Of a DNA stretch of 64,000 nt, positions 56,264 through 64,000 are shown in pieces. Within the stretch, counting starts at the first letter, position 1, and each line of letters starts with the position of its first letter. The position numbers and the translations under genes were made by a program. Source of the DNA: an uncultured Caulobacterales bacterium (GTDB lineage Bacteria > Pseudomonadota > Alphaproteobacteria > Caulobacterales > Maricaulaceae); contig CALFVT010000007.1 in assembly GCA_937928165.1 (NCBI GenBank), forward strand, positions 62,001 to 126,000. The letters are read 5' to 3'. The notes under the pieces are model-generated. The model saw nothing but the letters and a program-made list of their open reading frames with translations, was not told the DNA's origin and searched no databases.

Positions 56264-56907
56264 TAAAACAAAAACTTATATGTGCGGCTATATTTATGGC
56301 TGCGGTTAATCTAGGCGGATGTTTGTCGACTATATTGCCTGAACCGGCTCCGGCTAAGAAAATATATCGTTTATCGCCGGATTTACAAAACTCTGTGACA
56401 TCGCCGCGAACGACGGCGGCCAATGCGCTGACTATACGGGTTGACCGCCCGAATGCCTCTAAGGCTTTACAGGGTTATAATCTTGCGGTCTCGATGGAGT
56501 CAGGTCAACTAGCCAAAGTTGCAGATGCCCAGTGGGAAGACAGCCTACCGACACTTATCCAAAAAGCCTTTGTGTTTGAACTTAACTCGCGGCCAAATAT
56601 GATTGGATTACTGCCAACGTCCGGCGCACGTTCAGTCTACCGAGCGCATATTACGATACGTCATTTCGAAGCTGTATTTGACCGCGGCGAGGGGGCCGCC
56701 CCAAAGATTAGTGTTGATTACCTAGTCACCTTATCGGATGCAGGGTCTCGCAAGCTCATTGGGACGCAAAGCTTTCATCATGAAAACCGCGCGGCGTCAA
56801 TTAATGTTAATGATATCGTCAATAGTAAATCTGCGGCCAATAAGGTGGTTCTTAAAGAAATTTCGGACTGGATGAACGCTGTGTTATCCCCGTCGCCTAT
56901 TCTTTGA
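56260..56907 (+). CDS. ABC-type transport auxiliary lipoprotein
   Basis: A 215-residue lipoprotein (lipobox LGGC near residue 20) of the PqiC-like/ABC auxiliary lipoprotein family (PF03886 type): KKIYRLSPDL at the start, LTIRVDRPNASKALQG, and AQWEDSLPTLIQKAFVFEL. In Mla/Pqi-like systems this lipoprotein sits in the outer membrane and receives the MCE tunnel. It ends the mlaE-mlaF-mlaD unit; no mlaC or separate mlaB is here. Confidence 0.88.
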   Translation: MIKQKLICAAIFMAAVNLGGCLSTILPEPAPAKKIYRLSPDLQNSVTSPRTTAANALTIRVDRPNASKALQGYNLAVSMESGQLAKVADAQWEDSLPTLIQKAFVFELNSRPNMIGLLPTSGARSVYRAHITIRHFEAVFDRGEGAAPKISVDYLVTLSDAGSRKLIGTQSFHHENRAASINVNDIVNSKSAANKVVLKEISDWMNAVLSPSPIL

Positions 56908-56918
56908 TTTTTCGCCGA

Positions 56919-59360
56919 TTATCCATTTAAGGCGGCATCACAAAGCAAATATTCTCGTCCAGCTTGGCTTTCAAATATAGTGATAAGACTATCCTCATCT
57001 TGCTCGTCAAGGCGCTCTCGCAGAGGAAAGCCGGCCGCCATGTCGTAGACTTGACGGCGAAGCGCGGTATCATCTGGCAGTTGACCGCGTAGGTAATCAA
57101 TCGCAGCGCCGAGATGGGTGGCAATATGGCGGCTCATGGCAAAGGGGCCATCTTTTATACGAAGATGGGCCGCATGGTGAATAGCGCCGATGTCAATCAA
57201 AGCATCAGGGGAGAGCTGCATTGTGATGAGCTTATCGCGCAAGCTAAAGCTATCTATATGAAAATCAAATTGCGCATGAGAGGCTTCGGCGGGTTCATTA
57301 TGCATATTTCTACTAAGCGGCGGGGCCGATACAGGGCCCGTCGGTGTTTGCGGAATTATGGCGTCTGTGGCGCGGCGGCCAAACCGCTTAAACCAATTTT
57401 GTTTGACGGGGTCTTGGCCCCCAAAAACACGGTGAGATGATAAAGGCTCGGGTATATCCATATCTAGCTTAGGCGGTGTTTCACGCGGCGGGTTCGGCTT
57501 TTGGTTTTCAAGCTCGCGATAGGAAAAAATAGCGTCGTTATTTTGATCTGCTATTGGGGCTTCGGGCGTCAGAAGTGAGGGCAGCATATCTTTAGCCGCA
57601 CCAAGCCCCGGTAAGAGGCTAAGCTGCTCTTCTTGGATTGTCCCGCGCAGATGTAAGTTTTGCGGTGAGTTTTGCTGTTGATGCCCGGCTTTGCTAAGAC
57701 GGGCCGCAGCGTCATCAATTTTTTTAATCACCACATCGGTTCGCTCATTAAGCCGGTCAATTTGTGAGATATGGCGAAACAGGCGGTCTTGGGCCGCATT
57801 ATCCTCATCATCCCACGCTGCACTTAGCGCGTCATTACTTGACTTTATGGCCTCTTGTTGGGAGGTGATTTTTTCAAGTTTTTCTAATTGTTGATGGAGT
57901 AAATCGTCAAGAGCGCTGAGGCTTTGGCGAGTTTGGTCCTCGAGTGAGGTGATATTGTTTTTGTGTTGGTTGAGCCGATCTTGTATGTCTTCGGCTTTGA
58001 CGAGAAGAGGCGTTAATTGCGTGCCGGCGCTCTGGCTCTGCTCCGCAAGCTGATGGTTTATGTCCTTTATTTGAATGCCAAGAGCCGCATTTAAATCTGT
58101 AAGTTTTGTTTGGGTCGTCTCTACGCGGTTATGAAAGCTTTCAGAAAGACCCTCAAGATGGTTTGATAGCTCTGTTAGGCCTTGGTCGGTTTCTTTCACG
58201 GTTCCGGCCCATGCAGATTTAGATTCGCGCAGCTCATGATCGAGATTAATTTGCGCCTGCGCCGATGTTTTAAGCCGCTCTCCCATGTCGTCAATTTGTG
58301 ACGAAAAGACTGATTGCACAGTCATAAGGCGGCTTAGGGCTTGATCAGCGCGTTGTTCAATACGGTCCATTTGCTGCGTGATATCGTCTACAAGGCGGGC
58401 TGTTGATTGGCTTGTATGCTGCGCGGGAGTCAATAGTTGCCGATTGAGATGCGCGAGTTTTTGGCTTTGCATGGCTAATTGGTTTAAGTAACGTAGTAAG
58501 ATAGCGGTTAATCCCAAAAGGCAGGCGGGGACGATGACAAAGCCAATAAACCCAAAGGCGTGAATGGGCTCTGCGGTTAATTTATCAAGGCCGAGTTCAA
58601 AATAGCCATAGGCGGCAGCGGCGCTTGCGAGGAGCCATAAAAAGCCAATGAGTCCAAGTGTCCAATATGGCCATTTCGGCGCAGCATAATCTGGCAGTTC
58701 ATCATCAGCATCGGGGGTACCGCGCCGCGGTGCACTCGATAAAAACCGCGGGAGTTTATCGCTTGCCTCCGCCTCATCATCTATCGTTCTTTCTTCTAGT
58801 GTGGCTAAAGCCGGAGCGGTTTGGTCTGTATGATGAGAGGATAATTTAGCAATATTATGGACCGGATGTAGGTGGAGTTTTTTATCAGGAGTAGTGGGAA
58901 CAGATAAAGAAATCGGTTTGTGTTTTAATGGCTTAATTGGGTTTAAATTGGGTGGATTAACGGTACTTTCCGTGTTTGTTTCAATCTTACTTATAGGCGC
59001 TTCAGGCTCAGTATTTATGAATGTAGTCTCTGGCGGGATTTCACTTTGTTTCACATTTGGCTGTTCAATAGTTTCACCTTTGGAAGGGGGTGTTTCATCC
59101 GTGGCTGTCTCGACGTGTGTTTCCTTAGGGTCTTGAACGGTTTCATCTTCAAATTCGGGGATTAAGAGGTCGGCCTCATCATCGCTTCCGAATGGGTCTT
59201 GAAAGTCAGCGGCATTCGCGAGCTCGCCTGATTTTGTTTTTAAAACGGGCGTCAAGCCCAACCGAACGGCTTCTTGTGAGTCTTTTGCAGAGGGTTTAAT
59301 ATCCTTCGGCGCATCTCCCATAGGTTCTATGGTTTTGATTCTTTTGAAAATATTCGCCAA
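56919..59360 (-). CDS. Large coiled-coil membrane protein, possibly polar/TipN-like
   Basis: An 813-residue protein starting at TTG 59360 (MANIFKRIKTIEPMG) with a strong AGAGGGA upstream. Residues about 1-220 are acidic and low-complexity, two transmembrane helices lie at about 231-252 and 265-288, a long coiled coil runs about 290-545, a Pro-rich linker follows, and a compact C-terminal domain (about 700-813: FSLRDKLITMQLSPDALIDIGA) ends it. Two helices followed by coiled coil recall the Caulobacter polarity factor TipN, but the C-terminal domain differs. Function not known. Confidence 0.7.
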   Translation of the reverse strand: MANIFKRIKTIEPMGDAPKDIKPSAKDSQEAVRLGLTPVLKTKSGELANAADFQDPFGSDDEADLLIPEFEDETVQDPKETHVETATDETPPSKGETIEQPNVKQSEIPPETTFINTEPEAPISKIETNTESTVNPPNLNPIKPLKHKPISLSVPTTPDKKLHLHPVHNIAKLSSHHTDQTAPALATLEERTIDDEAEASDKLPRFLSSAPRRGTPDADDELPDYAAPKWPYWTLGLIGFLWLLASAAAAYGYFELGLDKLTAEPIHAFGFIGFVIVPACLLGLTAILLRYLNQLAMQSQKLAHLNRQLLTPAQHTSQSTARLVDDITQQMDRIEQRADQALSRLMTVQSVFSSQIDDMGERLKTSAQAQINLDHELRESKSAWAGTVKETDQGLTELSNHLEGLSESFHNRVETTQTKLTDLNAALGIQIKDINHQLAEQSQSAGTQLTPLLVKAEDIQDRLNQHKNNITSLEDQTRQSLSALDDLLHQQLEKLEKITSQQEAIKSSNDALSAAWDDEDNAAQDRLFRHISQIDRLNERTDVVIKKIDDAAARLSKAGHQQQNSPQNLHLRGTIQEEQLSLLPGLGAAKDMLPSLLTPEAPIADQNNDAIFSYRELENQKPNPPRETPPKLDMDIPEPLSSHRVFGGQDPVKQNWFKRFGRRATDAIIPQTPTGPVSAPPLSRNMHNEPAEASHAQFDFHIDSFSLRDKLITMQLSPDALIDIGAIHHAAHLRIKDGPFAMSRHIATHLGAAIDYLRGQLPDDTALRRQVYDMAAGFPLRERLDEQDEDSLITIFESQAGREYLLCDAALNG

Positions 59361-59483
59361 AATTCCCTCTAACCATTACCCTCTGTGGATATTAACCTAA
59401 TTTTTGATCTTATGCTGTAGATTAAACGGAATAATGAAAGACGCAAATTAAAAGCGTCATTGTAAAAAAGAATGGTTGGGATA

Positions 59484-59732
59484 ATGGCAAAACTGTCAAA
59501 AAAAGCGGCTGGGCGGCCATTAAGTCGTGAGGAATTACGTTATTTAACCATGGGCCAAACACAGCCCGGCGGAAAATTACCCTTATTTGATGAAAACGGG
59601 CAAGAGATTAAGGCGAAGACTATTCGGGCCTGTGTGGAAAAAGGTTTAGCGGAGCCTTGGTTTGCCAATCCGATGAAACCGAATTGGCTTGTTTGCCGCC
59701 TGACTGAAGCGGGTCGTCAGCTTATTGCCTGA
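59484..59732 (+). CDS. Small conserved-looking hypothetical protein
   Basis: An 82-residue soluble protein (MAKLSKKAAGRPLSREELRYL) with a probable helix-turn-helix-like C-terminus (WLVCRLTEAGRQLIA, winged-helix style). ATG 59472 is an in-frame alternative. Its end overlaps the end of the convergent CPBP gene by 16 nt. No family recognised; a nucleic-acid-binding role is only a guess. Confidence 0.6.
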   Translation: MAKLSKKAAGRPLSREELRYLTMGQTQPGGKLPLFDENGQEIKAKTIRACVEKGLAEPWFANPMKPNWLVCRLTEAGRQLIA

Positions 59733-60901
59733 GCGAGCGGCGCTTTGATCTTGTCTATTAGGCTGCGGGGGCGGGTTTTAACCAAGATAAATGTAATAAG
59801 CCCCAACATGGCCATGTTAAGGGGTAAATCATATGACGGATTTATACTCGCGATATAAACTGACGGCGTTGGCAAGACTGAGCCTTCATAATTGACAAAT
59901 ATTGCGGCAAAAAGATTATTGGCGACATGGACGCCAATCGCCGTTTCAAGACCGCCTTCGAAATAGATTAAAATACATAAAAGATACCCAAAGCTGAAAT
60001 AACTACTCATGGTTAAGGCGTGCATGAAGATCCCTTTCTCGGCGCTAGATGTGCTTTCCGGGTTAGCCAGATGTAGCGCCATAAAAAACAGGCTTGTGAT
60101 AATAAAAACGACCCAAGGGTTTTTAATATATTGCCCAAAACCTTGGTTCATATAACCGCGAATAACAATTTCCTCTGTTGCGGATTGTAGGGGGATAAAA
60201 AGTAAGGAAGCTATAGCGAAACCAAAAAAACGGCTGGGGTCAAATTGTAGTTTTAACGGCGAAAGCCCGCTAACATGTCCAATAACGCTCACCATCGCCG
60301 CTATGGCCCAAAATACACCAATAGCAAAAAATGTACGGCTCCAATTATATGTTTTAAAAGCGGTATGAAGGCTCGTAATACTACGTGAATGCCAATATTT
60401 CTGAATGAGGTAAACAATAATTAAGGTGCCCGGAAAGATTAGCAGAAAACAGATATATATCCATGGATTAAGCCCCATAGCCTGCGTCATAAGTTTTGTA
60501 GATTCAGCATCGCTCAATAAAGGCGCAAGTTTAACACTAAAAATAATGGCTATAGCCGTAGCGATAAGGGCCATAAATCCCATAATTTGTGCTGTATCTT
60601 GTTCTTTAACAGATCGTGCTGCTATCCAAAATCCTGTTCCAATGGCGCCGAGTGTTAAAAACCCAAACCCATAAAGAGCGAGCTTTTGCACATTATCATC
60701 GGTTAACATATCAAGGCTTGCGGCGGTAATCTGCGCGGCAATCTCGGGGTCAGCCGATTCAATGAGCGGAATTATAGGACTGGTGAGAAAGACTTGCGCA
60801 AATATCCACCCGATAAAAATCAGCCAAAAACCACCTAGCCAGTGATACCATCTTGTTTTGCCGCCACTAGCTGCGTTTAAATAATGATCCCAACCGGTCA
60901 T
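59717..60901 (-). CDS. CPBP family intramembrane metalloprotease
   Basis: A 394-residue membrane protein with about ten helices. The CPBP (CAAX protease / bacteriocin-processing) motif is ATEEIVIRGYMNQ (E-E-x-x-x-R, about residue 235-247) followed by FMALHLANPE with the second-motif histidine and a third conserved segment GVHVANN. The family is related to Rce1; bacterial substrates are mostly unknown. No bacteriocin or prenylated-peptide gene is nearby. Confidence 0.85.
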   Translation of the reverse strand: MTGWDHYLNAASGGKTRWYHWLGGFWLIFIGWIFAQVFLTSPIIPLIESADPEIAAQITAASLDMLTDDNVQKLALYGFGFLTLGAIGTGFWIAARSVKEQDTAQIMGFMALIATAIAIIFSVKLAPLLSDAESTKLMTQAMGLNPWIYICFLLIFPGTLIIVYLIQKYWHSRSITSLHTAFKTYNWSRTFFAIGVFWAIAAMVSVIGHVSGLSPLKLQFDPSRFFGFAIASLLFIPLQSATEEIVIRGYMNQGFGQYIKNPWVVFIITSLFFMALHLANPESTSSAEKGIFMHALTMSSYFSFGYLLCILIYFEGGLETAIGVHVANNLFAAIFVNYEGSVLPTPSVYIASINPSYDLPLNMAMLGLITFILVKTRPRSLIDKIKAPLAQAIS

Positions 60902-61008
60902 ATCGACTCTCCAAAATTTATCCTTTGAGTTTTACGGATAGGCGGGGGGCTTGCAAGACAGAAATAATAGACATTGTGAACATATGGGCCGTGGGCTTTA
61001 ATGAAGCT

Positions 61009-61392
61009 ATGTCGCCTGATGAACAAAATGATTCGATTCTTGAGATCGATTTTGATCACCTCAACCGCTATGTTGACGGTGATGTCGCCTTAACGCGGGA
61101 GCTTTTTGGCCTGTTTCAAAGCCAAACGGAAATATGGATGCGGATGCTAACGGTTGACGCAGACCCTGAGATGTTTGAGTCTGCCGCCCATTCCCTTAAA
61201 GGCACAGCGCAGGCGGTCGGCGCTTTGCGTCTTGCGGGGTTATGCCTACAAGCAGAAGACACGCAAAGTATGAAAGCCACGCAGGGGCGTAAGGTGAAAT
61301 TAATTCAAGACATTGAATTTACGGTTTCGCGGGTGATTACTGAAATGCAGCGGTGGGAGCACCGCCAAATGATAAAAGACTTAGACGGCTAA
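61009..61392 (+). CDS. Hpt domain phosphotransfer protein
   Basis: A 127-residue stand-alone histidine phosphotransfer protein. The Hpt motif AAHSLKGTAQAVGA places the phospho-accepting histidine at residue 61. The helical bundle starts near DHLNRYVDGDVALTRELFGLF. The start at ATG 61009 is the first ATG in frame; earlier GTG (60976) or TTG (60925) starts are possible. No histidine kinase or response regulator is adjacent. In Caulobacter relatives ChpT plays this role but is structurally different. Confidence 0.85.
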   Translation: MSPDEQNDSILEIDFDHLNRYVDGDVALTRELFGLFQSQTEIWMRMLTVDADPEMFESAAHSLKGTAQAVGALRLAGLCLQAEDTQSMKATQGRKVKLIQDIEFTVSRVITEMQRWEHRQMIKDLDG

Positions 61393-61412
61393 GCTGCGAA
61401 CTTATTCCCTTA

Positions 61413-62600
61413 TTACCGCGCCAATAATTTCATCGCCTCTTCAATGCCGGATAATGTCATGGGAAACATGCGGTCTTTACCGATGATCTCTTGAATGATT
61501 TGTGTGGATTGGGAATAGGCCCAATATTTCTCCGGTGAGGGGTTAAGCCATATCAGATTAGGATAAATATCAGCGATGCGCTGTAGCCATAATCCGCCGG
61601 GTTCTTCGTTCCAATGCTCCACAGAGCCCCCTCGCAAAGTAACTTCATAGGGGCTCATGGCCGCATCCCCGACAAGGACAACCCGGTAATCGGATGGGTA
61701 TTTATGCAAGACATCCCATGTCGGCGTTAGCTCTTGATTGCGCCGCGCATTATTCATCCAAAGGTTTTCATAGATGCAATTATGAAAATAGAAATATTCC
61801 AGATGTTTAAATTCTGAACGCGCTGCAGAAAATAGCTCTTCCGCTTGCTGGACATGGGCGTCCATAGAGCCGCCAATATCAAAAAAAGCGAGGACTTTGA
61901 CCGCATTACGCCGTTCTGCGCGCATTTGAATGTCGAGCCAACCCTTTTGCGCCGTCCCGCGAATCGTGCTGTCAAGATCAAGCTCATCACGCGCCCCGTC
62001 CCGCGCCAGCCGCCTTAACCTGCGAAGGGCGACTTTGATATTACGAGTTCCAAGCTCTCGGTCACCATCAAGGTTTTTAAATATGCGTTTATCCCAGACT
62101 TTAACGGCCTTCCCGTGGCGGCCCTGTTTTTGGCCGATCCGTATGCCTTCAGGGTTATAGCCATAAGCGCCGAACGGGGAGGTGCCGGCGGTTCCAATGT
62201 TTTTATTCCCGCCCTCATGGCGTTTATCTTGGTTTTCAAGCCGCTCGCGCAGGGCTTCCATCAGAGCATCAAAGCCGCCCTTACTTTCAACCTCGGCCAT
62301 TTCTTCAGGGCTGAGGAGTTTTTCGGCCATAGCGCGGAGCCAGTCTTCGGGGATGTCACCTTCGGCCATGCCGAATATATCGCCGATGTAATCAATCCCG
62401 CGAAAGACATGGGAGAAGACTTGGTCAAACTTATCAAGATTACGCTCGTCTTTGACAAGAGCGGTGCGGGATAAATAGTAAAACCCGTCAAGGCTTTCAT
62501 CGCTCGCTTGTTTTTCAACCCCTTCTAAAAGAGCAAGATATTCCCGTATAGAGACGGGAATTTTGGCGGCGCGCAATTCGGAAAAGAAGGTTTGAAACAT
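61413..62600 (-). CDS. CoxE-type VWA domain protein
   Basis: A 395-residue cytoplasmic VWA protein of the CoxE-like group (COG3825). The N-terminal helical part is typical (FFSELRAAKIPVSIREYLALL), and the VWA domain begins near residue 225 with the metal-site motif FFDIGGSMDAH (D-x-G-x-S). RRLRRLARDGARDELDLDSTIRGTAQKG matches CoxE-like linkers. Such proteins normally work with a MoxR AAA+ ATPase encoded next door; no MoxR gene is adjacent here. Downstream of the DUF533 gene on the same strand. Confidence 0.85.
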   Translation of the reverse strand: MFQTFFSELRAAKIPVSIREYLALLEGVEKQASDESLDGFYYLSRTALVKDERNLDKFDQVFSHVFRGIDYIGDIFGMAEGDIPEDWLRAMAEKLLSPEEMAEVESKGGFDALMEALRERLENQDKRHEGGNKNIGTAGTSPFGAYGYNPEGIRIGQKQGRHGKAVKVWDKRIFKNLDGDRELGTRNIKVALRRLRRLARDGARDELDLDSTIRGTAQKGWLDIQMRAERRNAVKVLAFFDIGGSMDAHVQQAEELFSAARSEFKHLEYFYFHNCIYENLWMNNARRNQELTPTWDVLHKYPSDYRVVLVGDAAMSPYEVTLRGGSVEHWNEEPGGLWLQRIADIYPNLIWLNPSPEKYWAYSQSTQIIQEIIGKDRMFPMTLSGIEEAMKLLAR

Positions 62601-62651
62601 ACGGCCTAGATAATCAAAATTTAAATAGACGCAAGTTTAATGATTGCAAGA

Positions 62652-63362
62652 CTAGCCTGTTCGCATGTCCGTTTCGATACGTGCGGTCAATTCAGGACCG
62701 AGTTTTAAGGCCATAGCCAGCGTATCAAGATAGTCGCGTTCTGCTGGGTTAAGGCCGTCGGCCACGCGGCATGACACCGCATATATCTCGCGGGCTTCCT
62801 GATCTGATGTGGAAAGGGCCGCAATATCGCTTGCGGAGGCATTTGTGTTTAATAAGGCTTCAATCGCCGTCTCGCTGGATTTATTATAATTGAGTAAAAG
62901 TTGCCTCTCGGCGTCGTGTAACTGACCATCGGCTTGGGCGGCGGCAACCATCGCCTTTAGGAGGGTTTGGGCGCGTGCATTGGCGGGCTTTCCGGTGATG
63001 AGGCCTATGACCTCATCTTTTGAGGTCGGCATGCCCCCGGATTTATAAGCTCTATAGGCTAAAACCCCTAAGGCAGATAAACTGCCGAGGCCTGCGACTT
63101 TACGGCCCGAACGGGAGGACAGTAATAAGGCGAGAGCGCCCGCTGCAGCGCCGGAGCCGACGCCTTTTCTCAGGGCCGCGCGGGAGGCGTCATCATCGTC
63201 AACCCCGAGCTTTTCTGCCAAGATATTTTCGCCTTTAGCCGCAAGGTCTTTACCTTTTTCGGTCAGCCCTGCGGATTGGGCTTTACCTTTGGCCAGCAGA
63301 TCTTGGCCAGTTTTTAAAATATCATTGAGTAAGTTTTCGGCGTTAAAGTCTGTTTGCGACAT
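62652..63362 (-). CDS. DUF533 / TerB-like inner-membrane-associated protein
   Basis: A 236-residue protein. An N-terminal charged helical region (about 1-60), a Gly/Ala-rich hydrophobic stretch (about 66-105: GSGAAAGALALLLSS, LGSLSALGVLAYRAYKSGG) and a C-terminal TerB-like helical domain (about 125-236: VAAAQADGQLHDAERQLLL) match YebE/DUF533. Function unknown. It lies 51 nt upstream of the VWA gene, possibly co-transcribed. Confidence 0.85.
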   Translation of the reverse strand: MSQTDFNAENLLNDILKTGQDLLAKGKAQSAGLTEKGKDLAAKGENILAEKLGVDDDDASRAALRKGVGSGAAAGALALLLSSRSGRKVAGLGSLSALGVLAYRAYKSGGMPTSKDEVIGLITGKPANARAQTLLKAMVAAAQADGQLHDAERQLLLNYNKSSETAIEALLNTNASASDIAALSTSDQEAREIYAVSCRVADGLNPAERDYLDTLAMALKLGPELTARIETDMRTG

Positions 63363-63449
63363 AATATCATAATCCCCTTTTTTACAAACCTAACATAGAG
63401 CTCAGCACATGAAAAGCGGCCAGCGCGGTTGGAGTACATAGACAAAAAA

Positions 63450-63527
63450 ATGAAGTCAGGGGTGACATTAAGTTTAATTGTTTTTGGCGTAATTATAGCT
63501 ATGTTAATGGCGTGGCAAAGATTTTGA
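63450..63527 (+). CDS. Possible 25-residue membrane peptide
   Basis: A short frame ATG 63450 to TGA 63527 codes a single hydrophobic helix with charged ends (MKSG... IVFGVIIAMLMAW ...QRF). It overlaps the GTG start of the protease gene by 16 nt in another frame. The ribosome-binding site is poor (GGAG lies 16 nt upstream), so translation is uncertain. It could be a leader peptide for the next gene. Confidence 0.35.
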   Translation: MKSGVTLSLIVFGVIIAMLMAWQRF

Positions 63528-64000
63528 ATATTATAATATGTCTATTATTATTTGACTTATCTGCTTGTGCAGTGACGACAAAAAAGCCGCACAACCTTAA
63601 AGCCTTAGAAGCTCTTGATAACCCTGATATAATCCGTTTTCCTCTGACAACCACATCACATGGTCGCTGGGTCGTAACCGTTACGCTTGATGATAATCAT
63701 AAGGTAGATATGATTTTGGATACGGGTGCAACATATTCGGCCTTTTTCAACGACTCTGTCGATAAGTTTAACTTAATCGTTGATGATACAAATCTAACGC
63801 GCATTCATGGGCTTGTTGCTAATTCTTATGCCTCCAATACTGTGATTGAACATCTGAGTTTTGGGACAGATAGTTTTTACAATAAATCCTTCGCAATATT
63901 GCCAGAGACAAAAAACAATACTGATAAGGTAATCGCCGCTGATGGCTTAATCGGTATGGATATAATGGAAAATTATAGAGTGTTTGTAGATGTTAAAAAA
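63512..64000 (+). CDS. Retroviral-like aspartyl protease lipoprotein (partial)
   Basis: Open in frame for 163 codons from GTG 63512 to the window edge. The N-terminus (VAKILNIIICLLLFDLSAC) is a signal peptide with lipobox LSAC at residue 19. The protease motif VDMILDTGATYS puts the catalytic aspartate at residue 70 (D-T-G-A), and ADGLIGMDIMENY is the second conserved loop of single-domain clan AA proteases. Gene truncated by the window. TTG 63524 is an alternative start. Confidence 0.78.
   Translation, partial: MAKILNIIICLLLFDLSACAVTTKKPHNLKALEALDNPDIIRFPLTTTSHGRWVVTVTLDDNHKVDMILDTGATYSAFFNDSVDKFNLIVDDTNLTRIHGLVANSYASNTVIEHLSFGTDSFYNKSFAILPETKNNTDKVIAADGLIGMDIMENYRVFVDVKK

Overview
The window is a dense block of ordinary chromosomal housekeeping genes from an alphaproteobacterium. 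Signs for this are a stand-alone F1-ATPase inhibitor (zeta/DUF1476) gene, a petABC operon for the cytochrome bc1 complex, the sfsA-map-radC order, head-to-head serB/miaA, clpP-clpX-lon, hflK-hflC-DUF2065-degP, mreBCD-mrdA-rodA, and an MlaE-type permease with an N-terminal STAS domain. Base composition is moderate and the lipoprotein, DUF885 and Asp-box proteins look marine. The closest guess is a Caulobacterales/Hyphomonadales-type marine bacterium, but the family is inference only. I see no insertion sequence, prophage, CRISPR array, integrase or defence island, and no gene-free stretch longer than about 300 bases. || Layout. 1-7986 is mostly minus strand: purS (cut by the edge), purC, a pair of exported thioredoxin-fold proteins (one without the redox cysteines), purB, an MFS transporter, radC, map and sfsA; the zeta inhibitor lies on the plus strand. 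8067-13140 holds a CinA-like gene, tRNA-Leu(UAA), a hemF-SemiSWEET-acs unit, a TerB-like gene and trmL. 13317-20951 is plus strand: petABC with a terminator, then mtnP-GST-apt-MOSC (methylthioadenosine/adenine salvage) and a DUF885 lipoprotein. 21058-30077 holds rarD, rpsD, an outer-membrane barrel with a run of 24 prolines, a PepSY-type protein, a 1096-residue Asp-box lipoprotein, a MaoC-like hydratase and a DedA protein. || 30373-43278 is the protein-quality-control block: tig, clpP, clpX, lon, tRNA-Val(UAC), folA, hflK, hflC, a DUF2065 gene, degP, then serB and miaA. 43491-49827 holds a VTT-domain protein and the elongasome operon mreB-mreC-mreD-mrdA-rodA. 49926-56907 holds an NSS sodium symporter, a lipoprotein, a dipeptide epimerase and an Mla-like phospholipid transport operon. 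56919-64000 holds a large TTG-initiated coiled-coil membrane protein, a CPBP protease, an Hpt protein, a CoxE-type VWA protein, a DUF533 protein and a truncated aspartyl-protease lipoprotein preceded by a possible 25-residue membrane peptide. || The strongest candidates for something undescribed are RNA-level. One is a compact three-hairpin transcript right after miaA with its own near-consensus promoter and terminator (43275-43387). The other is a strongly folded leader with mutually exclusive hairpins in front of mreB (44199-44375). At protein level the most unusual are the redox-dead thioredoxin paralogue and the P24-linker outer-membrane protein. No convincing new multi-gene system was found.
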